The translations under genes and the position numbers were made by a program. From positions 186,001-250,000 of the forward strand of contig JAGMUV010000008.1 of the NCBI GenBank assembly GCA_020744425.1: a stretch of 64,000 nucleotides of DNA, in the 5' to 3' direction. This DNA comes from Dactylonectria macrodidyma. Lineage: Eukaryota > Ascomycota > Sordariomycetes > Hypocreales > Nectriaceae. Every line of letters starts with the position of its first letter. Within the stretch, counting starts at the first letter, position 1. Under the pieces are notes generated by a model. That model was not told the origin of the DNA, made no database searches, and saw nothing but the letters and a program-made list of their open reading frames with translations. This document shows, piece after piece, positions 10,140 through 22,078 of this stretch.

Positions 10140-10935
10140 TGTCATAAGATTTGATGCTGAAAGACGGATCCTGAGCCTGAAGCTCAGGGTCAGGCCTGAG
10201 GCATGAGGCCTCTCTCGGTCACGTGGACCGGGACCTCACAGTCCCACGCCCACGACTGTATGATAGAGGAGTCAACCTTCTTTCTAGTACGTACTTGCCA
10301 CTTGCTACGATTAGTCATCGTACCTCTTTTGTGTGAGACGGAAGGCGTTGCAGAAAAAGATAGACAATACTACGGGTTTGGTCAGGTGTCAAGACATGGG
10401 TTTTAAGAGCGAAACTTTTGATTGGGAGAGATAGGCTATAGTGGTGTTGGTTGAGCCCCTCTTTTCTTTTCCCCACGCCCGTCCTCTAAGACCCTTTCGT
10501 TCCTCAAGGCACAGGGGACGCAAACCGCAGGCGGTCTGCCATTCATCAACCGCCGAATGGATAGGACAGGAAGTTTACGTTAATCCCTACGATATTCCTG
10601 ACATGGATAATAGTTTTATTTAATGGAAAAGAAATAAAAATATGGCTTATGAGACACGTGAGTAATATTGACGACAATAGGTGGGTATTATCTAGCCCTT
10701 AAAATCCATATTGTGTCCGAACACCGTTTTGGATATAAATCCACAAATGGTCACATAGGCACCTAAGGACATTCACAGTCATCGGCAATGAATCGAAGTC
10801 CTGGGGTGGTGCATATAGTACAGTGGCTGTGTAGTTGCAATCTTAGCTTCTATTGGCTTGATTATTAATTTAAGTTAGCGGCTCACCAAAACAGGTTCAC
10901 TAAGTGGAGCTACGACGCCGAACTATCCCTTCAAA
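10140..10935. other. Non-coding; hairpin motif at 10499-10539
   Basis: No gene is seen. GTTCCTCAAGGC (10499-10510) is followed by an imperfect inverted repeat, GCAAACCG..CGGTCTGC (10520-10539), which may be the Helitron 3' terminal structure. Confidence 0.4.
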
Positions 10936-11089
10936 TGTGTTACGGCTCCCGAAAGTACCTCGCCCCACACCACCCCTGTCATATGACCAGTACATGCGGG
11001 GAACCTAAGACGCATCATCAATCATTCTCACCAAAAACATCATATAAATCATTCTGTAACGCATCGCCGTAAGCAGCTCTGCGCGGAAC

Positions 11090-11345
11090 GATGTAGTAGG
11101 AGTGGGGGGAGCAGTCAAGGTTCCGGTATCGATGAGAGGTGGCTCAAGACTCGAGACCTTCTCGTTTACTCTTGGTATGAGAACGGAACAGAACCCATAC
11201 AGCGGAGAACTTGCAGCGATGGAATATGCCTTGAGGCGAGCCCTACCATAGTTCAAACTTGAGAAGCTTGTTCTCGCCACGTGAGCGTAGCCACAGAACC
11301 TTCACGACATTTCCATCTTCCCGCAGCTCCTCAATCAAATCGTAA
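11090..11345 (+). pseudogene. LINE RNase H fragment
   Basis: The plus-strand reading FTLGMRTEQNPYSGELAAME and ALRRALP resembles the RNase H domain of Tad-like LINEs (compare RDEQNPYTAELAAIAMAL at 25.75 kb). Stops follow at once. A short repetitive run of TCTGTAGAAGTTC-like units lies just downstream (about 11362-11460). Confidence 0.6.
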
Positions 11346-11629
11346 ATACCGTCGCTCATCCGAGCAAGTCTGTAGAGATTCTATGGAGTTTCTATAGAGG
11401 TTCTGAAGAAGGTCTATAAAGATCCTGTAGAAGTTCTGTAGAAGTTCTGTAGAGGTTCGGTGGTAATCAGGCGTTGATGTGTCGGTAGCGTGTGATGTTT
11501 GGGGATCTTGTCGATGTGAGGTCAAGTAAAGCGAACAAGTGTGATGGAAAGTGAAGTGCGAGGAGCAGGTGAAGATGATAGCTCTGGCTTTGGGGTGGGA
11601 GAAGGGCAGAGGTAAACACTCTACCGGTA

Positions 11630-11637
11630 TTTCCAAG
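11630..11637. repeat. hAT target-site duplication, left
   Basis: TTTCCAAG lies immediately outside the left terminal repeat; the identical 8 bp are at 14635-14642. Confidence 0.92.
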
Positions 11638-14634
11638 CAGTGATCGGAATGGTCTGGTATGGTCTGGTATTGGGGGTCAAACCATACCATACCTACTGCT
11701 TACATAATTACCGGTATGGTATTACCGGTAAGACCAATAATACCATTAAGGATGCCAAGACCGTTAAGACTGCTAAGAATGATGCTGAAAAGCTATAGAA
11801 GGACGAAAGAAAATGTATTATACTACTGGCTAGTGACCCAATCGTCGTCATTCTCACTGTCCTCACTATCATTGTTCTCCTCAACCCGGGGCTTTCCATA
11901 CCAAGCCCGGAGACACTCACAGGCCTCTATAATATCTGCCTTCAGCCTACCACGGCGATCAACTATAGTAAGCTTTGCACTGCTGAAAAGTCGTTCGCAC
12001 TCATCCGACATGGGCGAAATTGCAAACAGATCCAGAGCGAAGCGAGCGAGATCTCTTTAGGAGTCATAACGGGATAGCCAGTACGCAATGGCCTCATTAC
12101 AACCTGCTTTATCGTCATGAAGCCGGTCAGTGGAAATGTATTGTTTATACAAATCAGCTGTAGAGACCGGAGCGTCTATTCGAATACGCTTGTATTCCCT
12201 CTGGCGATCAAATGCTGGGTCAAGATCTCTCTCCTTTCTGACTAGTGGCGGTAGCATCTTAACAGGATACCTTCCCTTATACTCCGTCTCCCAGAGCTGC
12301 TTTACTGCCGTTTGTGCGTTATTAAACCACTTCTGCTTTTCTTTGCCGGCTTGGAGAACCCATTCTTGCCTGAACCATGCCCACTTTCGATATGGGTCGA
12401 GTATTTGAGCAGCATAGTACGCTGGTGGAAGATCAGTATCTTCAGGATATCGATTCTGCTAGTTCAGCTGCTGGTTGTTGTAATACCCCTCGCATTTTGA
12501 CCACGCACCATCTGCGCAACCCCGAAGGTACTCCCATGTGAAATCATTATCGTCTTCAGTATCAATATTATCGTAGTGATCCTTTGTCTCATTTATTTCT
12601 TGAAGAAGGCAGTCTAAGGTTGAAAACCAGTCGGCTAGCGATGTCTTTTTGCCCTCAGAGAGCAACGTTACAGCGTAGAAGTCCTTCAGAGCAAGCTCAA
12701 TCTTTTCAAGCTCGAACCAGTGCTGTCCATTAAGTTTGAAGTTCGTAATCTTACAAGAGCCTTTCCCAGGCATATGGCGGGCTGAGAAGATCTCCAAACG
12801 TTCCCGAACATTCAATGCCCGTGTAATTGAATGAAACCACGAATTCTAGCGTGTAGAGTTGTTCTGGATAAGCTTGAGTCTATTGAATTCAGCGAGATCT
12901 CCACTAATAATTATTGCAGCAAACTCCTCACGGCGTTGCGGGGTAAGCCTAATGTATCGTACGAGGTTATGAAGCCGACCTAAATACCCAAATTTTTTCC
13001 AGAGCTCTTCCACCTTCGTATAGTCTCCGCGTTGATAGTGCTTTTCGAGCTTCGCTAGATACTTTTCACAGTCCCGACCCATAAGGAATGCCTAGCAGCA
13101 GAGATTGATAATATGGCCTAAGCAACGAAGCCGGCGATGGCAGCGTTGCTTTAGCGTTATCCATAGGCAGAGCTCCGTGAGTATGAACTCAATAGCGGTA
13201 TCATTCGACGAGGCATTGTCCAGCATGAAGTACCCAATCTGATCTCCGCCAACATCATATTCTCTTAGCAAATCAAGAATAACTGACGCAATATTCTCGC
13301 CTGTGTGTTCGCCGTACACACGTCGTATACCCAAGACGGTAGTTTGTCGCTTGCCAGTACTATCGATCCACATGGCGATAACCCCAAGAACAGCGTAAGG
13401 GTTTGGCGAAGTCCAGAGATCAAAGGAAATGGAGATTCTACTCCGCGCCTGCCGGAGTTCCTCCCTGAGCCATTGCTTTTTCGACTGAAAAGCGTCCATA
13501 ACCCAACTTCGGATGGTTTTCGCTGCCTTTAGGAGATGGTTGAGAAGTGCCGGATTCAAAAAGAATAGTAGTTCTCAGAAATACTAGTGTTCTAATTGAA
13601 AGAAAGCAATGTGGTAATACACGATCTAACGAACTAGGAGCTCTTTGAACTTTTCAATTGAGTCTTTCCAGAAGAAGGTATTAGTAGTAGCCGCGCTCTT
13701 CTGCTGCTCTAGTACAGACTTCCGTGTCGGACTATGTTTCTTGACACCACTCTGGGGATCAATCTAGTGCTTCTGTTCAAGATGGTTTCTCACTCCAGAC
13801 GTGCCGTTGATAATAAATAGCTCCTGCTTATGCTTTCCAGCTGCACACTCGTAGCAGTAGTACACCTCTTTCTTATCACTGTCTCAGATATAGCGAATAC
13901 CATACTTCCATACATATGATAAGCCTAGACGGGCTGCCTTTGTGGTCTTTACACGGTTCAAGTACTTGATATTGTCTTGCACGAATTCTTTCAGAGGCTC
14001 GGGATACTGAAGAGGAGCAGGTAGTAGCGTCAAGGCAGGTAGTGTAGGAGCAGGCGATGGTGTAGGAGTCTTGAAGGATAATGGGGATGAACCTGTAGCC
14101 AAAGAGGACAGCGAGGTTAGAACCGGAGATTCCATAGGTCATGCCTTTATCACATTCACTAGCAGGTTGCAAGGTAAGTCATAAGGAAGCTCTTGATTTC
14201 TATCTAATGATTGAAAAGGGGTCAGCCGTATATTTAAGCTCAACAGGGCCTCCAGGGCCATCTTGTCTCAGAACTTGCTTTTAGGAGACGTAGCTGATAC
14301 CAATTTCTGACTAGATATTCGGACCTCCGGGCAGCCGGTCTGATCAATCGTATGACCCTCGTGACAACCTTAATACCGTAAATGGGTTATGTCTCGTAGG
14401 ATTGTATGTTCTAAGCCGAGAAAATGTTGACCTTAAGTAGGCGCTAGCCAGTTTAGTCCATAACCCAGCCGCCTAGCGCCACCAACTCGGCCTATTTTTA
14501 GCCTATTTTTAGCCTTACCGGTATGACTTGGTATACCGGTAATACCATGGTATTGAGATTTCTTCAAACCATACCAAGTCTTGGCGGTATATACCATACC
14601 AATACCAACTCATACCAGACCATTCCGATCACTG
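11638..14634 (-). mobile_element. Complete hAT element inactivated by point mutation
   Basis: This 2,997-bp element has terminal inverted repeats starting CAGTGATCGGAATGGTCTGG at 11638, mirrored at the right end (to 14634), and a perfect 8-bp target duplication TTTCCAAG on both sides. Subterminal regions are rich in GGTATACC/ACCGGTAATACC repeats. It holds a single transposase frame on the minus strand, open except for nonsense codons. The 8-bp duplication, BED finger and hAT dimerisation motif all place it in the hAT superfamily. Confidence 0.95.
11823..14135 (-). pseudogene. hAT transposase, nine nonsense codons and no frameshift
   Basis: One frame runs from ATG at 14135 to a stop at 11823-11825 (770 codons). 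The domains are in order: a Pro/Ser-rich N-terminus, a BED-type zinc finger (YYCYECAAGK..VRNHLEQKH, near 13.78-13.87 kb), the RNase-H-like core (SISFDLWTSPN, YFMLDNASSNDTAI) and the C-terminal dimerisation block (SPMSDECERLFSSAKLTI). In-frame stops lie at 13884, 13764, 13626, 13584, 13575, 13092, 12846, 12459 and 12057 (lowest base of each). Each can be explained by one C-to-T or G-to-A change (CAG/CAA, CGA or TGG codons). No indel breaks the frame. This is what RIP does, rather than slow neutral decay. Confidence 0.93.
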
Positions 14635-14642
14635 TTTCCAAG
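14635..14642. repeat. hAT target-site duplication, right
   Basis: TTTCCAAG, identical to 11630-11637, abuts the right terminal repeat. Confidence 0.92.
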
Positions 14643-14841
14643 GGGGATGAAACAACCCGCCCAGAGGGCAGAGGGGAGAGGGGTGCGAATGAGGACATTG
14701 TCAGGACGCAGCAGCAAACAGCACCAGACGGGCATAACGCAGGCAAGCATAGCGTATGCGAGCAGCACGCAGCGGCGTCTTGCTGTGAGGGTGTCTAGGT
14801 GTTTTGGGTCGGACAGTCGGATGCTGGATGTGCTGGATGAT

Positions 14842-14853
14842 GCCTTGAGGAAC
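14842..14853 (-). other. Putative Helitron 3'-end motif
   Basis: The minus strand reads GTTCCTCAAGGC about 225 bp beyond the helicase stop. The same 12 bases follow the decayed helicase at 9.6-10.1 kb. I could not fix a CTRR terminus: a CACCTAG lies further on, near 14.8 kb, but no clear hairpin precedes it. Confidence 0.4.
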
Positions 14854-14924
14854 GAAAGGATTTTATGCCCCGCCCGCCCGCCTCACCTCAAAAAACTCTC
14901 CAGCATCTTTGAAAAGCCGCCGTG

Positions 14925-15043
14925 ATTGGCTACTGATTGGTCGTTAGTGCCATTTTATTGGTCGTTGCTGCCATTTTATTGGTCCCTGCTGTCATTTTAT
15001 TGGCCCTTTTTTTTTTTTTTTTTTAACTCTCGCTTCCCATTGG
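14925..15043. promoter_or_regulatory. Cluster of CCAAT boxes in a 21-bp tandem repeat, plus poly-T
   Basis: Six ATTGG (CCAAT on the other strand) pentamers fall at 14925, 14936, 14957, 14978, 14999 and 15039. Four of them come from a 21-bp unit repeated three times (14937-14999), TTGGTCGTTAGTGCCATTTT with small changes. An 18-base T tract follows (15007-15024). CCAAT boxes bind the HAP/CBC complex in fungi. It sits at the 3' side of the Helitron, so a promoter role is only inferred. Confidence 0.5.
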
Positions 15044-15077
15044 CCCAGTAAGCGCGTTCCAAGCCGCCCGCGCTTCC

Positions 15078-18000
15078 TCACCCCCCTCTTATCTCGTCAC
15101 CACACTGCAGCCGCCTGGACTCTTCAGAATCCTCATCCCACCAGCGCAACGCCTCCTGAACGGTCCGGTCACTCAGTTCCTCCAGTCTCGCCTGCGCCGC
15201 AGTCATTTCTTCGGGGACCCTGTTGCCCACCAGGTCTCTCTCCCGCACCTTGGACACCAGCATGATGCCGTCCAGCGTCCGGCAACGCGACAACTGCACG
15301 TACAAGCTGTACGGGTCGCACTGCGAGGGGACGACGCATCCATTGACATTTGTCGTCCTCGTCCCTCGCAACTCCAGCGCTATGCGCTCGAAGGTTCTGC
15401 TCTGCACCTTGTAGTCTGTACACGCGAAAGCCGCCGCACAGGGCAAACCTTTCTGACTGACATCGTTCTGTTGCCACGGCCGTTTCCGCTGGCATTGTAT
15501 CTTGATGCTCATGGGCGCCAACAGGATCGTGCCCTGCGGCATCCCGACGAAGTGGAAGTCTTTTGTTGTTTCCCACTCCAGAATTATCCCCGCCGGCGGC
15601 CCGAAGTGGACCATCATGTCGGCCGAGATTCGATGGCCCGGGTACGCCTTGTCGAGGATGACCTCCAGCCCCGTGTAAGTGGCGCCGTTGACCAGTTTTA
15701 GCCCCTGATGGGTATTGTGGTTCACGACGACCGGCATTCCCGGCACGAACATGAAGACGGCCGGCACCGGTATCGCGCTATCGTCGCCCTGGTTCAGCAT
15801 CATGATGGCTTCTTCCTCCGTCGGCAGACCTTCCTTCCATTTGTGCTCGGATATGAAGACTCGCATCATCGACCGCTGCTGAATCTGGAACGACACAGTC
15901 GCCTCCATGTTCAGGTTCCACCGATTCCTGTTCAGCGGCGTCACCACCGTGATACCCGTCTCCCACGGGATCCGTCTGTCCTCCCGGTAGCACCTTGAGT
16001 TGAGGAGGTCCAGATCCGTCCGGTCCTGCACGCCCAATCGGATTCGCTTCAACAGCCTCTGCAGTACCGGATCCCCAGCGGCGCGCACTTGTTCGTCCAG
16101 CATGACGACTGTCGTGAATTTCTTCCACAGCGCGTGCGCTTTGTCATGCTGGTACCGTTGCTCGGCCCTGAACGAGTTGTCTTCGTCTCACGACACGGCC
16201 ACGCTGGGGAGCAGGATCGACCTCTCTTGGACCGGGCGGAACTGGCGGAAGTCTCCGCAAAAGAGAATGATGGGGATTCCCCCGAAATCTTGCTTCGATC
16301 CGCGGAGCCGGCACAGCTGCTCGTTCACCGCGTACAGCGTCCGTGCCCCGAGCATGCTCACCTCATCAATGACTAGCAGGTCCTTGTCCTGCCAGTCCAT
16401 TCGCGACTGACCGTGGACGAATCTTTCCGCCTGTTTCGGCAGCCGGACGCCGTCTACCGGTAAGTCTTTCGTCGTGTCCGCGAATGGCCCCTGATCCTTC
16501 GAGAACCCGCATGCAGAGTGGATCGTGATGCCATTGAGGCGTGCTGCGGCCGTCCCTGATGTCGCCGTGATCAGCAGACGATTCGAAAGGCCCTTCTTAG
16601 CGAAAAGCTCCACGAGTGCCTCGATGACTCGCGACTTGCCAGTCCCGCCTTCGCCGCCGACGAACTGGCAGAGCTGATCGATGTCGCCGTTCTCCCCACG
16701 ATTTATCAGGTCGAGCTGGCGACATATTATCAGGAGAGCGATCGCCTGTCTCTTGTTCAATGTCAATCGTGCTACCAAAGCCTTGCCAGCCTCGAGGAAA
16801 GAGGTCGACGGGCCGAACCGGACCTCTACCCTCGGATCTGCGTCGTCTACCGTCTCTTCCAAGTCTGCCGCCGTCATTTGAATGTCCCCATCCCCGAAAC
16901 CGGTGAGCACGCTCCGCGCCGCTGCACTGCGATCAGTTCCATGGGCCGCGGCCATGTTTTGTATGCCCTGGATCATTTTCACCCTCTCTTTGGAGGCACA
17001 TATCTGCTGTGACTTTATGGCCTTGACCTGATCCTGCGGCGGTACTGCGGCCCCGGAAAACACCCGCCCCGGCGTGGTTATCCGTCTTTCACTCCGTTCG
17101 GGTGTTATGATGGCCTGGAGCTCGGCCGTCGAGGATAGCGCGGATTGCTGGAAGCGGCAGAGCTGCTGCGTCATTGCTGTGAGCTCCCGCGATCCCGCCG
17201 TGATCTGGTTCGCACCGACCGCGCTTCTGACGACATCGATAAGACGCGTTGCGCTTCCAACGTTATCGGACTGGTACGCCGATGTGGCCTCTTCACCCGC
17301 CTGGCCTGCTCCCGCCTCCTCAACATGTGCGCCCGTGAGGTCCCCGTCGCCGGATGAGGATGCCCATTGCTTAGCGTCCCGTTTTGCGTCTTCGGCGGAT
17401 CGTCGAAGCAGTTGCACGTTATCGACGAGGCATGAGATTCTAGGATGCAGCGCCTCTCGTGCCCGCGCCCATATGTCGTTGATGTCGTCTCGTTCTTCGC
17501 CCAAGAAGGACTCCCACGGCACAAACAGGGCAAGGTGCTGCACGGCTGCTCTTCAGTATGAGAGTTAGTCTCTTCAACCCCTTTCGGTCGAGTCGTCCCC
17601 GGACATACCTACGATGGCACGGCCCTTCGTCGTCTTGGTCAAAATCTTTGCTCAGGTAGCCGTCAAAGCAAACGACGGCATGCTTTCCCGGCCGTCTCAG
17701 CACCTGCAGCCATTGTCTTCCCGGCGACCAATCGCTCTCGAACGGCACCTCTCCCCAGGCACCTGATCTTTCGTCCTTGCTAACGCGTTTCAGCCAGACA
17801 AGCGAAACGTAGTCATATAGGCACAGACCTCGCAGGACATCTCCACGATGACGATACGCCTCAGCGAAGCTAATTCTCTGGCCTGCTTCTTCCACGACGA
17901 TCGACTCGTCCACGAAACCGTCCGCGACCGCGAGGCCACTCTCTTGCCGGAGATGTCGCCACCGTCGGAAGACGTGCCAGTACAGCAGAGATACGTTCAG

Positions 18001-21000
18001 GTACGCCCAAGCGCTGCTGTTCGTGAACTCGCTCGGGTACCCCAGAAGATGGGCAACGACCTCGACTTGCGATAGAGGCCGCTCCGTGAATATACGGTTC
18101 GCCACTCTCATCAGAAACTGTCGCGCCTTGTTTTTTGTACCGTCTTCGTCGCCTCCGCCGTCGCCTCCAGCATCCTCTCCAGCGGCCGGCTGGCCACCTG
18201 CTGAGAGGACAGGCAACAGTTCTGCAGCCGCAGCGACGCGCTTCCACGTCGGGTCCTCTACTTTGGTCGCGTAGTTCGTGACGTAATAGACGAGGGCCAT
18301 GGTCTTCCGCTGTGTCGCTATGAAGGAGATGTCGTGATTATGGCGAAGCCCCACGGCCATGGCCTTGTTCCACCGATTCACCATGTTGTGCGTCCTGCGA
18401 ATCTGCAGCACGCCGTCTGGCGTGAATGCAGTTTTGTCGACCAATCTCCATGGCGCCTTGAACCGACAGAGGTTGCCCTTCCGTCTCTTCTTGCCCAGGG
18501 AATACTTGACGCAGGTCGGACTGTGGGTATGAATTTGCGTTGCGCCGGCGCAGAAGTTGGCTTCCTCGTCAAATGCTGCCGAGAACTGCTCGGTGTTGTC
18601 CAACAGGGAGGAAATATCGGATGTTACCGACCGCTCCGCTTGCACGACGCAGAACCCTTCCTGGTCAAGATCCTACCTAGCATGTCAGCCTAGCCCTCCC
18701 GTTTGGCCCACCAGAAGTCCTGGATGGTCAACAGCACGCATTGAACATTACCTCGGAGAAAACACTATCGACATATTGGACGATGCGCTCGCGATACGCC
18801 GCCTGATCCTCCTCGTGGATGTCGGCAAGCATAGAACTCAAGTGCGCGTTTCCATGCAACCAGAGCAGCCCGTGGACGTGAAGCGCCCCTCGTTCGTTGG
18901 TTTCCACAGCGCCATAGTACTGGTTGATACGCCCGAAAACTGACTCTTCTCCCACTTTCACGTAATGCTCGAAAAACAACGTCATCTCCCGGTGGAAGAA
19001 TATAGCCGAACTCATGGGGTCTGAGATGGACAACCGCATACGTTTAAACGACATGTCAAGGCTTCGCAAGAAAGCCTCGGCTGCCTCAGGATCGCGTGAG
19101 CGATACGCGGCCAGTCGGAGCTTCACCGGGTTCGTAATGTCGTTTGGGTTGATGGTGAACCAAATGGTAGGCACGCCATAGCGAACGATGAGCGCCTGGA
19201 TCTTTTGCCGCATGCTGAGGCGGGACTCTCTAGACATAGGCTGGCGGTAACCATACAGCGATAGGCTCCTGAGAAGCTCCTTCACACCATCATCAGTAGT
19301 CTTGCCTGAGCTCTCCAACTCTGCCCTAGCTGCCGCTAACCTATCTGCAGTCAGCGACCGTACGATGCGCTCTACCTTGCGGAAATTCTTCCTCGTCACG
19401 CTCAGCATGCTGACGCGCCGGTTCCTCGACCGCACGCTCATGTTGAAGACGAGAAATGCGAAAATGTGGTGCGTCGCAAATCGGCCGCCATGACGCCGCA
19501 GCACAATGTCAGCCCAGGTCCGAAGGCTCATGTTCCGAGACGACAAGAGGTCTCGCGCCGCCATATCTGCTCCGCTCATGTTGGCACCTCTTCCCGCCTC
19601 TGAGGCGGCTTCTTCGACTAACCGTGGCCCCCCGATGCCAAACGGTAATAGCGTGGGAAAGGTCTTCGCGAAGAACGAGGCATCAAACGAGTCGGCGAAT
19701 TCGTCCCCACGAGAAACATGAATGTACGGCTCAGAGTCGTCATCAGTCCCCTGCCGCCTTTCAGCCGAGGATCCAAGCCATGTTCTTGGGCCCATATGGC
19801 CGGTCCCAGCGGTCCCAACACCTTCACCAACAGCGTCGCAAGCAAACCGCAATTTCTCGCCGTCCGCTACTTCCGGCGGCCCGTCCAGCGGAAACATTCC
19901 AGAAGAGGTGACCTCATTGATCGATTTCGTGACCTGGTCAGCCTCCGCTCCAGCTTCACAGCGAGACTCGTTTCCCTCGTTCGTCGTTGGCGCGCCTTCT
20001 CCCTGATTGAGCAGACCGAGGATTTCCTCGATCTCCACCGAATCCTCATCATCCATGGCGCGCTCCGTGGGCGGCACGACGTGCGCCGTTCGTGTCTTTT
20101 CCCACGCCGACGGCTCGTTCCGCTCCATGCGATCGTACACTATCGACGGCACCCCATGCGGCGGGGCTCCCCAACTCTCCATCTCCGCCGCGTCGATCTC
20201 GATCTCAGCATAGTGTGGATTGTTCTTCTTCAACCAGACAAGGGCCCTCTCAACGACTCGCCGCCTCACCGATAGGAGGCTTGAAAGATCGCTCGGTACC
20301 GGCTTCTCCGCGCCCTGCCACGAGACGTGGATCTCATCCATGACTTGCAAAAGCGGATGGGGGAGCACTTTCGTGGCCAGCTCCTGCACGTTGTTCGGGA
20401 ACACCGTGATGTGGCCCTTGATGTGCTTCGGATACCTGACACTTTGCTTCTGGCTGCTCGCAATGCTATACCTTGTGACGAACCCGTAACATGAGTTCAG
20501 CGCGATAAGCTTCTCCTCAACCGGCGTGAGGCCCTTCAGCTCTTCGGGAAACATATGCTCGCACCCAATACGCCTGTGAAGCTGGGCCGCAGGCGACAAA
20601 ACACCCCGCCTCAAGCAACGAGCGCACTCCGCACATGCCGAGAAGGTCTCGCCCACAGGAAAGCAACTCCGACATGAAAATGGCGAGCGGTCGCCCTTTT
20701 CAACGCAGCTCGACATCCATCGGTCCCACGTCACCTCTGTCAACTCTTTTTTCGCGCGCTTACGGTAGCACAGCATGCAGGTCCGTATCGGCAAAGTGCT
20801 CGCATCGTGGAACGCCTGGTAAAAGTCTCGCACGGTCGACACCTTTCTCTCGTGCGGTACTGGCGTACACCACGTCTGCTCGTTGGACAGTCTCTCCTTG
20901 ACGGCAAAGTCCTCCTCCAAGAAGCGCAACACGCTCGCCAAGTCTTCGGCCAGCAATTCCCGTCTCCTTTGACTTCGGGTTCCAGCTCGAATTTGTTTCC

Positions 21001-22078
21001 TCGGAGGCTCATCGCGGCTGCTATTGCAGTTTCTCTTTGCCTGCCGCCGACCCCTTACCGTGATCAACTGTCTTCCCGGTCGGCGCTCCCCTGGACCAAC
21101 CGCCATCACCCCCTCGTTTTCATCTCCTCGAGGACTCTCCTTCGGAAAACCGTGTCGATGAAACAGCACGGGCTCAGCAACCGCCGCCCCCGGTGCACCA
21201 CCCACTACCCTTGGCAACAGAGTCTTTCCGCCCAGCGCAGCGTGTGCCAGCTCTGCGGTGGCATCGTCCACATCCATCCCTACGCCACCATCTCGCACCG
21301 GAGTCAGCACTGGATGTTGCGCGGAACCTCCTGCGTTGGAGCCACCGCTAGTCGCTGGTCTTGCTCTCGGCGGCCGCCGACCCCCTCGCCGACGTCTCTT
21401 GGGCAAACCCCGTGCAATTGCTGCTGCCAGCTCGCTTCGACTAATGTCTTCAGATACTGATTGCTTGGGCTGGATAATCCGGACCGTGGGTGCCTCATTC
21501 CGATGAAAAAGCAAGGCATCACCAACCGCCGCCGTACCGCGCCGATCATCATCTCCATCCTGCCTCTCCTTGGGCAAAAAGTGTCGATGAAAGAGCGGAA
21601 GATCAGAATCCGCGGCCTCTGACACGCCACTTTCTCTGGCTAACAAAGGCCTTTGAAGCTGACTCGGTGGCTGATGTTGTGCGGAACCTCCACTGTTGGC
21701 CGCATCATGAGACTTCCGTGCTGTCCTTGACCGCAAACCGCCTCGCAGACGTCTTCTGGGCAACGACCTTGCAATTGCTTCCGCATGCTGCCTCCATGCG
21801 GTATCTTCAACCGCAGACTCCTTGGGCAGAATCTGTCGGAACGTTGATGCTGCATTCGCCAGTGAATCGTATGTTGACAAGCGTCCCAGCCTCTTGCCCC
21901 TTGCGCTGGGCTCCTTTTCGGCAGCTACTACCACATCTACGCCGCCTCCGGTCGTCTCATCTCCCTGCCCTCTCTCCCACACACTTACATCATTACCCTC
22001 TTGTCCGTTCCCAGCTGACAACGAGCAGGCTCCCACGTGAGCCACGGCTTCATTTGGCTTCGCCGCTGGACTATCCAT
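15078..22078 (-). CDS. Helitron Rep/helicase protein with one in-frame stop
   Basis: Three exons (22078-18752, 18672-17609, 17550-15078) are joined by introns of 79 nt (18751-18673) and 58 nt (17608-17551). This restores one frame of about 2,290 codons. ATG 22078 is the first ATG of the frame. In order: an Arg-rich N-terminus with internal repeats; a Cys-rich segment (CMLCYRKRAKK..CAECARC); the Helitron-like N domain; the HUH nuclease with H-x-H in RGALHVHGLLWL and paired tyrosines in YYVTNYATK (exon 2); then a Pif1-type helicase with Walker A GGEGGTGKS, Walker B LLVIDEVSM, FCGDFRQF and the terminal YVQLSRC. The only defect is TGA at 16188-16190 between helicase motifs (CGA to TGA would explain it). 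Rolling-circle transposition is the family's known activity. Whether this copy is active depends on that one stop. Confidence 0.9.
16188..16190 (-). other. Single nonsense codon in Helitron helicase
   Basis: TGA follows ..PSVAVS and is followed in the same frame by DEDNSFRAEQRYQHDKAHAL, which is normal helicase sequence. A C-to-T change of CGA is the simplest origin; a sequencing error or programmed readthrough cannot be excluded. Confidence 0.85.

Noticed and set aside
14760..14853. Exact CTRR 3' terminus of the large Helitron
   Set aside because: A CACCTAG occurs, but no convincing hairpin lies 10-12 bases before it, so I do not assign a boundary.
15169..21630. Many 60-220-codon frames antisense to the Helitron gene
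   Set aside because: They are shadows of the GC-rich Rep/helicase exons with no family resemblance.
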